64,000 nucleotides of DNA from positions 43,779,908-43,843,907 of the forward strand of contig CM070904.1 in NCBI GenBank assembly GCA_036417435.1. The letters are read 5' to 3'. Numbering within the stretch: the stretch's first letter is position 1; each line of letters starts with the position of its first letter. Under the pieces are notes generated by a model. The model had not been told where the DNA came from. It was given only the letters and a program-made list of their open reading frames with translations, and ran no database searches. Source of the DNA: Inia geoffrensis (lineage: Eukaryota > Chordata > Mammalia > Artiodactyla > Iniidae). Made by a program: the position numbers and the translations under genes. Positions 1-12,282 of this stretch are shown one piece after another.

Positions 1-360
1 AATAAGAGGAAATTCCTCCTGCCTGACTGCTTTGAGCTGGGACATCTTTTTTTTTTTTCTTTTTTTTTCTCCTGGCTTTGGACTCAAACTTAAATCTCAG
101 CTCATCCTGAGTCTCAAGCCTGCCAGCATGTAGACTGGACTACACCACTGGTTCTCCTAGGTTTTCAGCTTGCAGTCTTGGGACTTTTCAGGCTCCACAA
201 TCACATGAGCCAACTCTTCACAATAAATCTGTACGTTTATATAGAGATTATATCATATATGCATATAGATACACACATATCTATACATACATTATACATA
301 TAATAATCTATATATAGAGTAATATACATATACATTCTATTGGCTCTTTGTCTGAAGAAC
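1..360 (+). mobile_element. LTR-like retrotransposon 3' end with AT-rich insert
   Basis: The stretch with ctttggactcaaactt, the 'cagcttgcagtcttggga' block, 'catgagccaa', 'caataaatct' and then, after ~100 bp of TA-rich simple repeat (235-330), 'ctattggctctttgtctgaagaaccctaat' spread over the rest resembles a common mammalian LTR-type repeat whose polyadenylation region is followed by an expandable TA tract. Family name is not certain; an ERVL/MaLR-type origin is my best guess. The left edge is cut by the window. Confidence 0.5.
235..330. repeat. TA/ATAC-rich simple repeat
   Basis: Nearly uninterrupted alternation of tat, ata and aca steps (tatatagag, cacacatat, tacatatac). It sits inside the LTR-like repeat and is probably a decayed microsatellite, with no coding signal. 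Confidence 0.8.
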
Positions 361-540
361 CCTAATACCCCCACCATGTCTACTCAAACAGATACTTACC
401 TCCTCTCAAGGATGTAAAGTACACATTCTTTGATAAATAATAATCCCTTTCTTTGAATTCAAACATTTTAAATGCTTAAGTTGTCTAGGACTAGGAATGG
501 TAGCCAGATGTTGATACTGAGTCACTTTTTAGGGAAAGAA

Positions 541-716
541 GATTCTCTTAAAAGAAACAGAAAGAAGAGAAAAAAGAGAAAGAAAAAAAAAAAAAAAGGT
601 CTGGACTCCTGGGAAGACTACATTTCTAGACTGAGAAAGTGAAGAAGAGAAAAACCATAGAAATAGAGAGAGAGAGAGAGAAAGGGGGAAGAAAGGAAGG
701 AAGGAAGGAAGAAGAT
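541..716. repeat. Purine-rich tract: A-run, (GA)n and (GGAA)n
   Basis: The top strand is almost all purine at 541-597 (aaagaagagaaaa type, ending in a long A-run) and again at 660-716 with (GA)n then (GGAA)n. A ~62 bp non-repetitive block lies between; it has an inverted partner at 1822-1881. The 65-codon reverse frame here is a low-complexity artefact. Confidence 0.85.
598..660 (+). repeat. Inverted repeat arm 1 (dispersed repeat fragment)
   Basis: ggtctggactcctgggaaga through agaaaaaccatag matches the reverse complement of 1822-1881 with only a handful of differences by eye. It is probably one of two opposite copies of an ancient dispersed element rather than a functional palindrome. The family was not identified. 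Confidence 0.75.
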
Positions 717-1821
717 CGAGCATCAAATTGATTTCATCTTACCTACTACTTTGGACAGTCTAATGATTCTTTCCAGTAACATGGCTGAGAAAAAGTTAAT
801 AATAAATAAATTGAACATTTTCACTATGTATAGCATATCTAATACATTTCTGAGTAGTGTCCTGAATTTCTAGAAAACCTGTCAAAGAGTGTGTATCACA
901 CATTAACAAGATTTTATTTATTCATATCCATGCAAATCAGGATAATCAGGAAAGCCCATACAGAATTGCAAGTTAAAAAAAGAAGCAAAAAACAACTCTA
1001 ATATTTAAAAGTCCTTTTCTGCTTGACCAGTGGACTTCATAAACAACACAAATATTTTCCTTATTACAGACTCACACAACACCCCTGGCCACCACTGCTC
1101 CATCTTCCTTCTAAGCAGCCCTTCTAGACACAGCTCTTGCTGTAATTCAGTCCTCCTGAGGGGCCACAGCCTTACCTGTCTGCACCACCACACACTTCTC
1201 AAGAAAAGTCAAGAATCCTCTATCTATGTTATAGTCTAACTAGAAACCTATTTCCCACCATCAACAAATGGTGGTTAAAAGCTCACTAGTAAAGCTCAGT
1301 ACTTCTTTAAGCACTATCTGGCTGGGGGAAAAGTTCAGTGTGTCATCTCACTAAGAGTGCAGTAAGAAAGGAATATTAAAATAGTGACACTGTAGCTGAA
1401 ATTGAAGAAAAGACATTGCTGTCTTCAATTCATCCAAAGAAATGATCTTTATATTAGACTGACATTCTTTTTCACAGATACCCTCTGATCCTTCCCACCT
1501 CTGTGGTCCTTTCTCATAATATTCTTTATTATTTTTATACTTGTTGTGGACATGTCTCTCTCCCCTGCTTATTAATAGACTTTTAAAGGCAGGCATGTGA
1601 TTTTATCCTTCCTCATCATCATCCAGTTGCAAAACACAAATACAGACAAATGCCACTCATCTAAAAATAATTCATTTACATCTAAATGCTGGTGTGTAAT
1701 ATGATTGCTTTCTTGATATTCAGACTTGTAAGCGTTCTTTCTTTCAGGTTCCATCATTTTCTTGCTGCTAAAAAGGTCCCAGACAACTATAGGACAGAGA
1801 ATAGCATCAGCCTCTCTGTCA
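717..1821. other. Unrecognised AT-rich interval
   Basis: No repeat family, exon or RNA gene recognised. Open frames here (65-81 codons, both strands) overlap each other, show no protein family features and read as chance frames. Confidence 0.6.
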
Positions 1822-1881
1822 CTACGGTTCTCTCCTTCACTTTCTCAGACTAGAAATGTAGTCTTCTTAGTAGTCCAGACC
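1822..1881 (-). repeat. Inverted repeat arm 2
   Basis: Read on the reverse strand it gives ggtctggactactaagaaga and then the same 'actacatttctag..tgagaaagtgaag' as arm 1 at 598-660. The arms are ~1.16 kb apart. Confidence 0.75.
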
Positions 1882-3003
1882 TCCCACTGCCCAGGTATCC
1901 TACCTGCTGTGGTTTTTGCTCTTACTTTTTCTATGAAGTCAATACCTCAATGTAATCCAGGAACTCCCTCTGACATAACTGCATTTCTTTAGCCTTAAAA
2001 CACAAATCTCATACAGAATTTTACATATTATCTTGAGAATTATAATGACTGAACATATTTCCAAATAGCCCCAAAATATATAACCTTAGAAGGTAAGGAG
2101 AGGGAAAGGAGGAAACATTAACTTAGGTGTACAGTCTTACTCAGAATTCCTGATGAGTTGGGAATATTTTAATGTGCTTCACTAAGCCTATCACTCTACC
2201 ATTTCCAAATATAAATGATCAAATGATGGTGACTTCTCCGCTGCTGCTAATCTTTTAATCCACCCATCATTTACTTACGTTTTTTTCCTATATTTTGAGT
2301 AACAAATACTCTTGCTCATAATAACATCAGAGGAAGAGGTTTGTAAAGAAATATTCACTGTACCCCAGTAAGATATTAGCATTGCTAAAATGAGTACACA
2401 TTTTGTGTCCAGAATATCCATTCTATGCAAGCCTTACCAGTTATTCTGAAATTTCAGGCATAGAGATCTGTTAGCCCTCACAGTCACAATAGAACTATCC
2501 CTATTTAAAATTCAAGAACTTTCTGGCAACCAATATGAACAGATTGTTAATTTTTTCACCCCCAAGGAATATGCATCATTCACATGGTATGTTAAAAAGT
2601 ATGATTTTCAAAGTCATCTATTTTCTGTTCTCATTTGCTCATGTTAATATATACAATGTTATTTGTTTATTTTGAGTTGCCTTCTAACAGGGAACAGATT
2701 TCTCACATTTGCATATTAAATAAGAGTAGCAGAACACGTTTCCTACTGTGATACTGAACTTCAGTGATCATCTGCTCTGTCACATTAACACGGACAGTCA
2801 CATGTATCTGCCCCAAATAATGTGCTATAACTAACAGAAAAAGATATTATCCCCAAACCCCCTTTACTTGGTCACAAATGTTTTCTCCTCTTCTGACACC
2901 ATGTTTTAATCTCAGACCTGGTGGTCTCAATTAAATTTTTTCAAAGCCGACCATTTTTTCCCCCTTACTTCCCAGAGATAGTAAGGTTGTGAAAATAGCC
3001 TTG
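1882..3003. other. Unrecognised AT-rich interval
   Basis: Nothing recognised beyond scattered A/T runs. No frame shows conserved protein features. Confidence 0.55.
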
Positions 3004-3165
3004 CTCCAAGTCCATGTAACTTCTTACTAACCAACCATGTGGTCTGGGGTAAGCCACTTAGTTTCCACAGTATCTACATATGGATTGTGTACAATAACAA
3101 CATCTACCCATGAATGTATTGTGAAAGCTAAAAAGAAAATATATGAAAGTAATTTATTAAATGTT
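3004..3165 (+). mobile_element. MIR SINE fragment
   Basis: The order 'accaaccatgtggtctgggg', 'aagccacttagtttcc', 'acaataacaacatctaccca', 'attgtgaaagctaaa' follows the core of the mammal-wide MIR consensus in forward orientation (gtgaccttgggcaagt..cttaacctc..tgaggatt). It is strongly diverged, as expected for an old element. Confidence 0.7.
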
Positions 3166-3601
3166 AAGCGACATATATGTGCAATTCAAAAAAGATAAAA
3201 AATGTTATGTGAGTAAGCCACCTAACCAGATAGATCCTCAAGACTTTCTTTTGGAACACAACCAGAATCAGGGAGAATATCTTTGCCTATGGCCAGCAAA
3301 CAGAAGTAAAGAATATCAGAGGAGTAACATTAGCAACATGACTGAATAAGATGTCCCTCACTTGTATCCCTCCCTCATTGACAAAATTAATTTGTGGAAG
3401 CTGTGGGATCAAGCACTTTACACCAAGAGACCTAGGAGGAGTCTTGCGCACACTTACATCAGGTAATACACAGACCTTGGTCCTGGCTGTGGACCCTGCA
3501 GTGGCCTGTGTATCAGCTCCGTTTCCTCTCATCTGTGGTCTGAGAGGCCCTGGAGAACACAGTCCTAAACAGTCACCTACTCATAAGCACCTTTGTGGAA
3601 G
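3166..3601. other. Unassigned segment ahead of an old L1
   Basis: Contains an 86-codon plus-strand frame (3351-3611) that resembles no protein family I know and runs into L1 sequence. The segment may be the 5' part of the same old L1, joined across an internal deletion, but I cannot show this from sequence alone. Confidence 0.4.
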
Positions 3602-3674
3602 TCCAGGATAGATCATGTGATAGGTCACAAAACAAGTCTTAGCGTATTTAAGAAGATTGAAATCATGCTAAATA

Positions 3675-3795
3675 TTGAGTTGGCAAAAAAGTTCGTTCTG
3701 TTTTAAGTAAAAATAAAAGACACATTTTTCATTTTCACCGAGAACGTTATTGAACAACGTATTCATTAACCAAATGAAATTTTTGGCCAACCCAA
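3675..3795. mobile_element. 121 bp mariner-derived MITE
   Basis: Begins ttgagttggcaaaaaagttc and ends tttttggccaacccaa, i.e. the terminal inverted repeat shared by mammalian mariner deletion derivatives, flanked by the expected TA dinucleotides (3673-3674 and 3796-3797). It splits the old L1, whose sequence resumes directly after it, so it inserted later. There is no transposase coding capacity. Confidence 0.88.
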
Positions 3796-4685
3796 TATTT
3801 TTGCCTGACCATTACAGTAGAAAACTAGAAATCAATCACAGAAGGTAAACTGCAAAATTCACAAATATGTGGAGATTAAACAACATGCTACTGAACAACC
3901 AATAGGTCTCAGAGAAAAATCAAGAGAAATTAAAAAATATCTTGAGACAAATGAAAATGAAAACACAACATACTTAGAAGATGCAGCAAAAGCAGATCGA
4001 AGAGGGAAGTTTGTAGTGACAAACACCTGCATTAGGAAAAAATAAAGAGCTCAAATAAACAACCTTTAATTTACACTTAAACCCAAAGAAAAACAAATTA
4101 ATCCCACATATGGCAGAAGGAAGGAAACAGCAAAGATAAGAGCAGAAATAAACAAAACAGAGACGAGGCAAACAATAGAAAACATCAACAAACTAAGCTG
4201 TTTTTTTGAAAAGGAAAGCAAAATTGACAAACCTTTAGATTAACTAAGAAGAAAAAAGACCCAAAAATGTAAAGTCAGAAATGAAAGAGGAAATATTACA
4301 ACTGAAACCACAGAAATACCAAGGATCATAAGAAATTACTATGAAAAATTGTACAGCAACAAATTGGATAGCCTAGCAGAATGGGGTAAATTCCTAGAAA
4401 CATAGAATCTATCAAGACTGAATCATAAAGACACAGAAAATATGAACAGACCAATAATGAGTGAGAAAATTTAATTAGTAATCAAATATCTCCAAACAAA
4501 GAAGAGCTCAGGACCAGGTGGTTTCTCAGGTGAATTCTACCAACCATTTAAAGAAGAATTAACACCATACTGCTCTAGTACTTCTAAAAAATTCATGTGG
4601 AGGGAGCATTCCCAAACTCATTTTATGAGGCTAATGTAACCCTGATACCAGAGCCAGAAAAGGACACTAAAAGAAAAGAAAACTA

Positions 4686-4991
4686 ATGGTCAATATCCCT
4701 AATGAATACAGAGTAAAAGTTTTCAACAAAATATTAGCAAACCAAATTCAACAGTACATTAAAAGAATTAAACACTATGACCAAGTGGGATTTACCTCTG
4801 TGATGCAAGGATGGTTTAACATACATAAATTAACAAATGTGATAGCTTATACTAATAGAATTAAAAATCATATTATCATCTCAACAGATGAAGAAAAAGC
4901 ATTTGACAAAATACACCATCCTTTCATGAATAAAACTGAGAAAACTGGGTATAGAAGAAACATACTTCAACATAATGAAGGCCGTATTTGA
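4686..4991 (+). pseudogene. L1 ORF2 reverse-transcriptase remnant
   Basis: A 101-codon open stretch with L1 reverse-transcriptase landmarks: [23 protein letters not shown] near residue 33, and the 'EKAFDKI' block near residue 75 that precedes the palm. It breaks by frameshift near 4950; the following RT sequence continues in other frames. It is a fragment of a dead element. Confidence 0.85.
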
Positions 4992-5743
4992 CAAACCCAC
5001 AGCTAACATCATACTCAACAATGAAAGTCTGAACAATTTTCCTCTAGATCATGAAAAAGCCAAGGGTGCCCACTCTCACAACTCCTATTCAACATAGTAC
5101 TAGAAGTCCTAACCAGAGTAAATAGGCAAGAAAAAGAAATAAAAGCTATCCAGATTGGAAAGGAAGAAGTAAAACTGTCTCTGCTTGCAGATGATGTGAT
5201 CTTATATATATAAAGACTTCACCAAGAAACTGTTAGAACTAATCAACAAATTTAGTAATTGCAGGATACAAAATCAATATACAGAGATCAGTTGTGTTTC
5301 TATACACTAACAGCAAGATATCTGAAAAGAGGTAAACAATCCCATTGACAATGGCATCAAAAGCAATACAACACGTAGGAATAAATTTAACTAAGAAAGT
5401 GAAAAATTTGTATTGATACACTGAAAACTGTAAGACTTTAATGAATAAATTGAAGAAGACACAAAGAAATGGAAAGATATTTTGTGCTCATGGATCAGAA
5501 TTAATATTGTTAAAATATCCATACTACTCAAAGCCATCAATAGAGTCAAACATGGTGACTATAGAGTACTCTATAATATTCTTGAAAGTTGCTAACAGAG
5601 TAGATCTTAGATGTTGTCACCACAAATTAAAAAAATAGCATTACGTGAGGTGATGGAGGAGTTAACTAAGTCTATAGTGGCAATCACTTCACAATATATA
5701 AGTGTATCAGATCATCAAGTTTTACATATTGAACTACATAATC

Positions 5744-5948
5744 TTTTTTTTTTTTGCGGTACGCGGGCCTCTCACTGTTGTGGCCTCTCCCGTTGCGGAG
5801 CACAGGCTCCGGACACGTAGGCTCAGCGGCCATGGCTCACGGGCCTAGCCGCTCCACGGCATGTGGGATCTTCCCGGACCGGGGCACAAACCCGTGTCCC
5901 CTGCATCGGCAGGCAGACTCTCAACCACTGCGCCACCAGGGGAGCCCC
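5744..5948 (-). mobile_element. CHR-2 SINE
   Basis: Reverse-strand copy: T-run (A-tail) at 5744-5755, then gcggtacgcgggcctctcac, ending at the tRNA-like head near 5948. A 14 bp duplication aactacataatctt flanks it (5732-5745 and 5952-5965). It inserted in the 3' UTR of the old L1. Two chance open frames cross it; neither is a gene. Confidence 0.96.
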
Positions 5949-5999
5949 ATAAACTACATAATCTTATATGTTAATTATATCTTAATAAAGCTGGAAATT

Positions 6000-8900
6000 A
6001 AACATATTGTAATAGGTACATTCAATTCATAAGGAGACTCGCACAAACCTGAGATGGCTGCAGAATATGGAAAACAGATTACAAAGTCAATTTGTATGAA
6101 TCAAAATAGAAAGCTAAGTTGACCTATGAACCAGCGGTTATTCATGTAGAGAATCAGAAGAGGAACATATGAAAAAAAAAGCCCAATTTTTTTTTTTGAA
6201 CTGAAAATCTGGGAAAAATTAGTTTCCAGGAGCCATTCAGCTGCAAAATTGCTAGGACCACTTCTACAATATGGACCTCCAGATTTTTAAATTCTCTGGC
6301 TTGTTTTTAAACATGCGTGCTCGCTACCTACCGAACGATCCGGTAAGGCCTTAAGATGGCATTCATGGGCAGGCTCTTATACAGCTTCTCAGAAGATGAT
6401 CCTAATAGATCACACTGGGTGTGAGCAGTCAGTCATGTTCAGGACTAGATGGTGGTCCCTGAACATTACACGCTGCTCTGTATTCGTCTTTCTTCCGTAC
6501 CTCACTCCTTATCTTCACTCCTGCTGTCTGAAATGGCAATCACTAATAAAGTAGCAGCCGATTAAAAACTGCGTTCACATGCTTCCTCTGAGGGACCTTA
6601 TCTCAGAGGGTGAGTATTAGAAAAAGGTATGGTTCTTCCAGGACAAGGGCTTGGCTAGGCCCATCCTGAAATGTAGGTTGTTAAGGAACAAGTTAGGGTG
6701 TGTGAGGGTGAAGATTTTGGTTTACCTGATTTACCTTAGATTTAGAGTGTCAAGGGAGTGTTGAATGCAATCACATATCTCTTTTTTCTCACATATTTTT
6801 TTCTCCCATTGCTTGGAATAAGGTGCTTAGCCAGAATCTATTAAAATTTCTCCTTTTTACTGGACCCAAACAGTGTCAGCATCCGTGATTCTTTTGAGAA
6901 AATGCTTTGGATTTTTACTTAGATCTGCTTCATGCAGGATGAGTTTAGGGGCAAGTCTAGAAAAGGTAGTTCCAAAGTGTCAAGTCTATGATCTCTTCCA
7001 CTTCTGTAAATTAAAAGTAATGTTTTAAATACCTAAGTGACTTGAAAATCTATTATCAGCATCAAGGAGGGAAATTAGCTCATTGACTGGCTCTGAAAAT
7101 GGAGCAAAGGCTCAAAATGGAAAATCCCAGTTTCTACTGTCTCTTGGGTGCTGAAGTGGTTATCACCATAGAACTGTGAACATAGAACATTTTTAAAGGG
7201 CAAATTATCACAATGACTGAAGTGATGAAGAGTAACCACTAAACTCTTCATAAAAGACTCCGAATCTGGTTAGGAAAGGGGCAGTCTGCTGAGATATTTA
7301 ATTACCACACATTCCTTTTTTCATTTTACTTCCTCTTATATGAAGGACATTTTATAGACAGGCTTGTAACCTAACAGTGCTTTAGCTTTAAACCTGTTGA
7401 GGTAATCTACACCTAATCACTAAATTCAAACCTACCCACACACAAGGAGGAGAGATAGGGTGTGAATTGTCACATACCCCATCTTCCAAGGTGCTTATAA
7501 ATGCTGAACATTTCTGTCATTTGTCTACATAAGTGAGACGTGGTGTACCTGAAAAGTTCTGTCCAACGCTTTTCAGAAAGATAAAAAGCTTGACATATAT
7601 CCTTATTGCTTTTTGCTTGTCAAGGGAGAAGGACTGAAGGTCCAGCCTGGGTGAAAAGGTAAGGAGAAGGAAGAAATTCTTTTCCATAACTTCTGGGCAG
7701 TTGCTGTTTTACATTCCCTCCTCCTGCTTAAGACAGTGGGTTGTCAGCCACCCACTTAACCCTCAACCACATTCTCAGGCCTGGTAAAAACAGCTGTTAA
7801 AAGGAAATATAGCATTTCCTTTGTGCTCATTTCAGAATATACCGTCTCCGTTTTTATCACATTACTGAGACTTCGGCACAGACTTTCTTACAGCTGTCAT
7901 TATCTGACTGTGGTCCTAGTAACATATGGCAATATTTTTCTAACCATACTTTCTGCAAAATATCAAAAGATCCCATCTTCAAATGGCCATCTGAAGCAAT
8001 ACAACCAACTCACACTATTTTCTAACATAAAAATCCACTTGAAATACGTATAGATTTAATATGCTGTGTCTTTATAAATACACAGGTAACTTTTTCTACC
8101 TAATACGGTATTAATGCATTACTGTGTTAGGTATTTACTTTCTGTAAAGTAGTTTTCTTCTCTGTTTTGAAGTGTTTACTTTGCCTATACTTTGGTTTTC
8201 AACTATGTTGGAATTTGCTCTGTTCATTAAAATAAGATTTGATTGCATATGGGTAAAGTCTAATTTCCACAATTTCATGGTACATCTTGAGCTGACAGAC
8301 TTGAGAAATTTTGTTACTTGCACTAAAACAGTAAACTCTGCAAATATAACTCATTCCTCCACTTACTGTAATGTCTCTTAAATACTTCTTTGGGGATTTT
8401 ACTCCATTAACCTGTGGTTATTTTCTCTTCTAATTCACAGACAACTCTAGCTTTATGTGCATTTATTCAAGCATTTTGAGCATTCACTTGTAATTTTAAA
8501 ATAATTCCCTATAAAACAACAGTCTCAATATACCTGGTAGGATCGTCCACATCTCAACAGGTGCCAGGTGCCATTTGAATAGAGCAATGTTGACTACCTG
8601 GACACCAGCAGGTGCGTATGAAGAGATTATCCTCTTTAGTTTTTAATAACTTCATAGTAAATAGGCATATTGGCTCAAATAATTTAAATATATATTTAAG
8701 TAAATAAAATTTTACATCTAGCTTTGTTACTCTCTTGGCTTTGTTCATTTCTTCCAGGCTCAAACATAACTCAATATATTACAAAAGAACATTTTTCATG
8801 ACTTTGTAATAAAATCTCTATCCCAAAGGTATAAATAAAGCAAGAAATTAAACATTTTAAGAGTAAATGGAAATAAAGCAGATCAAGTGTTAGAGATATC

Positions 8901-9319
8901 AGTTGTGCAGAGGCAAAAAAAATATATAAATGGATTGCTGATAGGGACAAGAAAGGGCAGCCAGAAAGTACTTAGAGGCCATGGAAAAATGTTATCAATT
9001 TGAACCATGGAAAGATATGACTAGTTAAAAATGCTACTGGACATAGTTAATAGATATACCATTAAAATAAAGGGATAAACAATATGTACTAAAGGTATTT
9101 TTCCTATAAGACCTGAGATATAAATTGCAATGGTTTAATAATTCATTGTCAGTTATGCTAAAGAATGTGTCACTTTCTGGTTCCATGTTTTTTTTTTTAC
9201 TGATAATCTATATCCCACCCTACGCAAATTATACAACCTCTGTGGCTGTCAGTTTCTTCCACTCCAAACTGACAAAGAGTTTAAGACTAAATATGTTATA
9301 GCTAAGATTACTTCCAGCT
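6000..9319. other. Mostly unrecognised interval
   Basis: No gene found. A segment near 6240-6610 (tcagctgcaaaattgct to ccttatctcagaggg) is less AT-rich, with several CpGs and an 'actaataaagta' block, and could be a diverged LTR; I could not name it. The remainder is AT-rich with short chance frames of 60-76 codons. Confidence 0.5.
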
Positions 9320-9690
9320 TATATAATATATATATTTTTTAAATTTTACAACAGCTTTTGATTTACAGAAAAATTGCCAAGATGGTACAGAGAATTCCTA
9401 TATACCCCATGCCTAGTTTCCCCTATTATTAACATTATTTTTTGTATTATACATTTGTTACGATTAATGAGATAACAATACATTGTTATTAACTAAAGCC
9501 CATATTTTATTCAGATTTCCTTACTTTATATCTGATGTCTCAGTACCACATTGCATCTTGCAATCATGGCTCCTTAGGTTCCTCTTGGTTGTGACAGATG
9601 TTCAGACTTAGCGTGTTTTAATGTTAAACACCTTGACATCTGGAGGTGTACTGGACAGGTATTTTGCAGGACGTTCTTCAATTGGTCCAC
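9320..9690 (+). mobile_element. Ancient interspersed repeat, probably L1-type
   Basis: Strings such as 'acagaaaaattgccaagatg', 'agagaattcctatatacccc', 'cagtttcccctattattaac' (one base different here), 'ttcagatttccttactttat' and 'ctccttaggttcctcttggt' form the well-known order of an old mammalian interspersed repeat that I associate with L1-type 3' sequence. The exact subfamily is uncertain. Confidence 0.55.
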
Positions 9691-9963
9691 TTAGCTTTTT
9701 AAAAACATTTTATTTATCAGTGATATTTGTAAAACAATGGTTGACACATAGAAACTAATAAGTGGTACATGAATGAATGAATAAATGAAAAACTGGACGT
9801 TTCATTCATGTGTAGAAAGTGATGTATCAATATTAATCAAGAAGTAATCCTCGGGTCTGAATTTTGATACCACACTAGCACTGTATCATTCAAGTTTAAC
9901 AAAAACCAAACTGGAATCTTTCATTATTTTTTTGTTTTCTGAGTCAACTTAGCCACATTTCAG

Positions 9964-9979
9964 AAAAAGACTAATTTAG
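9964..9979. repeat. Target-site duplication, left copy (composite L1)
   Basis: aaaaagactaatttag occurs here and again, without mismatch, at 14076-14091. It brackets the L1 plus the extra 3' sequence. Confidence 0.95.
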
Positions 9980-10879
9980 GGGTTCAAGACGGTATAGTAG
10001 AAGGACATGAGCTCACTCCCTCTTGTGAGAACACCAGAATTACAAATAACTGCTGAACAATCATCGACAGCAAGACACTGGAACCCACCAAAAAAGATAC
10101 ACCACATCCAAAGACAAAGGAAAAGCCACAGTGAGATGGTAGGAGGGACGCAATCACAGTAAAATCAAATCCCATAACTGCTGGGTGGATGACTCACAGA
10201 CTGGAGAACACTTATACCACAGAAGTCCACCCACTGGAGTGAAGGTTCTGAGCCCCATGTCAGGCTTCCCAACCTGGGGGTCCAGCAACAGGAGGAGGAA
10301 TTCCCAGAGAATCAGACTTTGAAGGCTACAGGGATTTGACTGCAGGACTTCAACAGGACTGGGAGAAACAGAGACTCCACTCTTGGAGGGCACACACGAA
10401 GTAGTGTGCACATCAGGACCCAGGGGGAGGGAGCAGTGACCCCATAGGAGACTGAACCAGACCTACCTGCTAGTGTTGGAAGGTCTCCTGCAGAGTGGGG
10501 TGGGGGTGGCTGTGGCTCACTGCCAGGACAAGGACACTGGCAGCAGAAGTTCTGGGAAGTACTCCTTGGCATGAGCCCTCCTGGAGTCCGCCATTAGCCA
10601 CACCAAAGAGCCTGCAGTATCCAGTGTTGGGTCACCTCAGGCCAAACAACCAACAGGGAGGGAACCCAGCCCCACACATCAGCAGACAAGCAGATTAAAG
10701 TTTTACTGACCTCTGCCCACCAGAGCAATACCCAGCTCTACCCGCCACCAGTCCCTCCCATCAGGAAGCTTGCACAAGCCTCTTAGAAGGCCTCATCCAC
10801 CAGAGGGCAGACAGCAGAAGCCAGAAGAGCTACAATCCTGCAGCCTGTGGAAGAAAAACCACATTCACAGAGAGACAAA

Positions 10880-11533
10880 ATGAAAAGGCAGAGGACTATG
10901 TACCAGATGGGGGAACAAGACAAAACCCCAGAAAAACAACTAAATGAAGTGGAGATAGGCAACTTTCCAGAAAAAGAATTCAAAATAATGAGAGTGAAGA
11001 TGATCCAAGACCTTGGAAAAAGAATGGAGGCAAAGATCGAGAAGATGCAAGAAATGTTTAACAAAGACCTAGAAGAATTAAAGAACAAACAAACAGAGAT
11101 GAACAATACAATAAGTGAAATGAAAAATCCACTAGAAGGAATCAATAGCAGAATAACTGAGACAGAAGAACGGATAAGTGACCTGGAAGACAGAATGGTG
11201 GAATTCACTGCTACAGAACAGAATAAAGAAAAAAGAATGAAAAGAAATGAAGACAGCCTACGAGACCTCTGGGACAACATTAAATGCACCAACATTCTCA
11301 TTATATGGGTCCCAGAAGGAGAAGAGAGAGCGAAAGGACCCAAGAAAATATTTGAAGAGATTATAGTCAAAAACTTCCCTAACATGGGGCAGAAAATAAC
11401 CACCCAAGTCCAGGAAGTACAGAGAGCCCCAGGCAAAATAAACACAAGGAGAAACACACCGAGACACAAAGTAATCAAATTGGCAAAAATTAAAGACAAA
11501 GAAAAATTATTAAAAGCAACAAGGGAAAAATGA
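10880..11533 (+). pseudogene. L1 ORF1 (ORF1p), truncated by a nonsense change
   Basis: ORF1p is the L1 nucleic-acid chaperone that coats L1 RNA as a trimer. I take the start as ATG at 10880 (MKRQRTMYQM). The 217-residue product has a long Lys/Glu-rich coiled coil at ~33-125 (e.g. EELKNKQTEM, ETEERISDLEDR) and an RRM from ~130, with the RNP2-like 'NILIIWVPEGEE' at ~138-149. At 11531 a TGA stands where related copies have CGA (REK-R), and an extra A follows, so the C-terminal domain (sequence still visible at 11545-11735) is separated by both a stop and a frameshift. A mirror frame on the minus strand (10783-11544) is a shadow. Confidence 0.92.
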
Positions 11534-11734
11534 CAAAATAACATACAAGGGTACTCCCATAACTTTAACAGCTGATTTCTCAGGAGAAACTCTACAAGCC
11601 AGAAGGGAATGGCACAATATATTTAAAGTGATGAAAAGGAAGAACCTACAACCAAGACTACTCTACCTGGCAAGGGCCTCATTCAGATTTGATGGAGAAA
11701 TCAAAAGCTTTACAGACAAGCAAAAGCTAAGAGA

Positions 11735-11941
11735 GGGCTTCCCTGGTGGCGCAGTGGTTGAGAGTCCGCCTGCCGATGCAGGGACATGGGTTTGTGCCCC
11801 AGTCCGGGAAGATCCCACATGCCGCAGAGCGGCTGGGCCCATGAGCCATGGCCGCTGAGCCTGCGCGTCCGGAGCTTGTGCTCCGCAACGGGAGAGGCCA
11901 CAACAGTGAGAGGCCCGTGTACCACAAAAAAAAAAAAAAAA
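11735..11941 (+). mobile_element. CHR-2 SINE in L1 ORF1 tail
   Basis: Head ggcttccctggtggcgcagt, A-tail near 11926-11945. The 13 bp duplication aaaagctaagaga at 11722-11734 and 11942-11954 marks a clean insertion into the ORF1 C-terminal coding remnant of the young L1. Confidence 0.97.
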
Positions 11942-12282
11942 AAAAGCTAAGAGAATTCAGCACCACCAAACCAGCTCTACAACAAATGCTAAAGGAACTT
12001 CTCTAAGTGGGAAACACAAGAAAAGGAAAGGACCTACAAAAACAAACCAAGAACAATTAAGAAAATGGTAATAGGAACATACACATCAATAATTACCTTA
12101 AATGTGAATGGAATAAATGCGCCAACCAAAAGACACAGGCTTATTGAATGGATACAAAAACAAGACCTATATATATATACTGTTTACAAGAGACCCACTT
12201 CAGACCTCGGGACACATACAGACTGAAAGTGAGGGGATGGAAAAAGACAGTCCATGCAAATGGAAATCAAAAGAAAGCTGGA

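Larger units (their letters stand above)
3602..5999 (+). mobile_element. Old 5'-truncated LINE-1, interrupted by a mariner MITE and a SINE
   Basis: From 'ccaggatagatcatgtgata' onward the sequence follows L1 ORF2: 'aggtcacaaaacaagtctta' lies just before the endonuclease end, then the reverse-transcriptase region (aagcatttgacaaaat near 4900; a LADD-type box from ttgcagatgatgtgat near 5183), then a 3' UTR ending 'ttaataaagctggaaatt' near 5990. Reading frames are broken throughout. It is divergent from the younger L1s at 10-13 kb and 28-33 kb and resembles the copy at 36.4-39.4 kb, so it is probably an L1M-type element. No clear target duplication was seen. Confidence 0.88.

Noticed and set aside
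10783..11544. 253-codon minus-strand open frame
   Set aside because: It is the mirror of L1 ORF1; its F/L/S-rich product has no features and the coding sense is on the plus strand.
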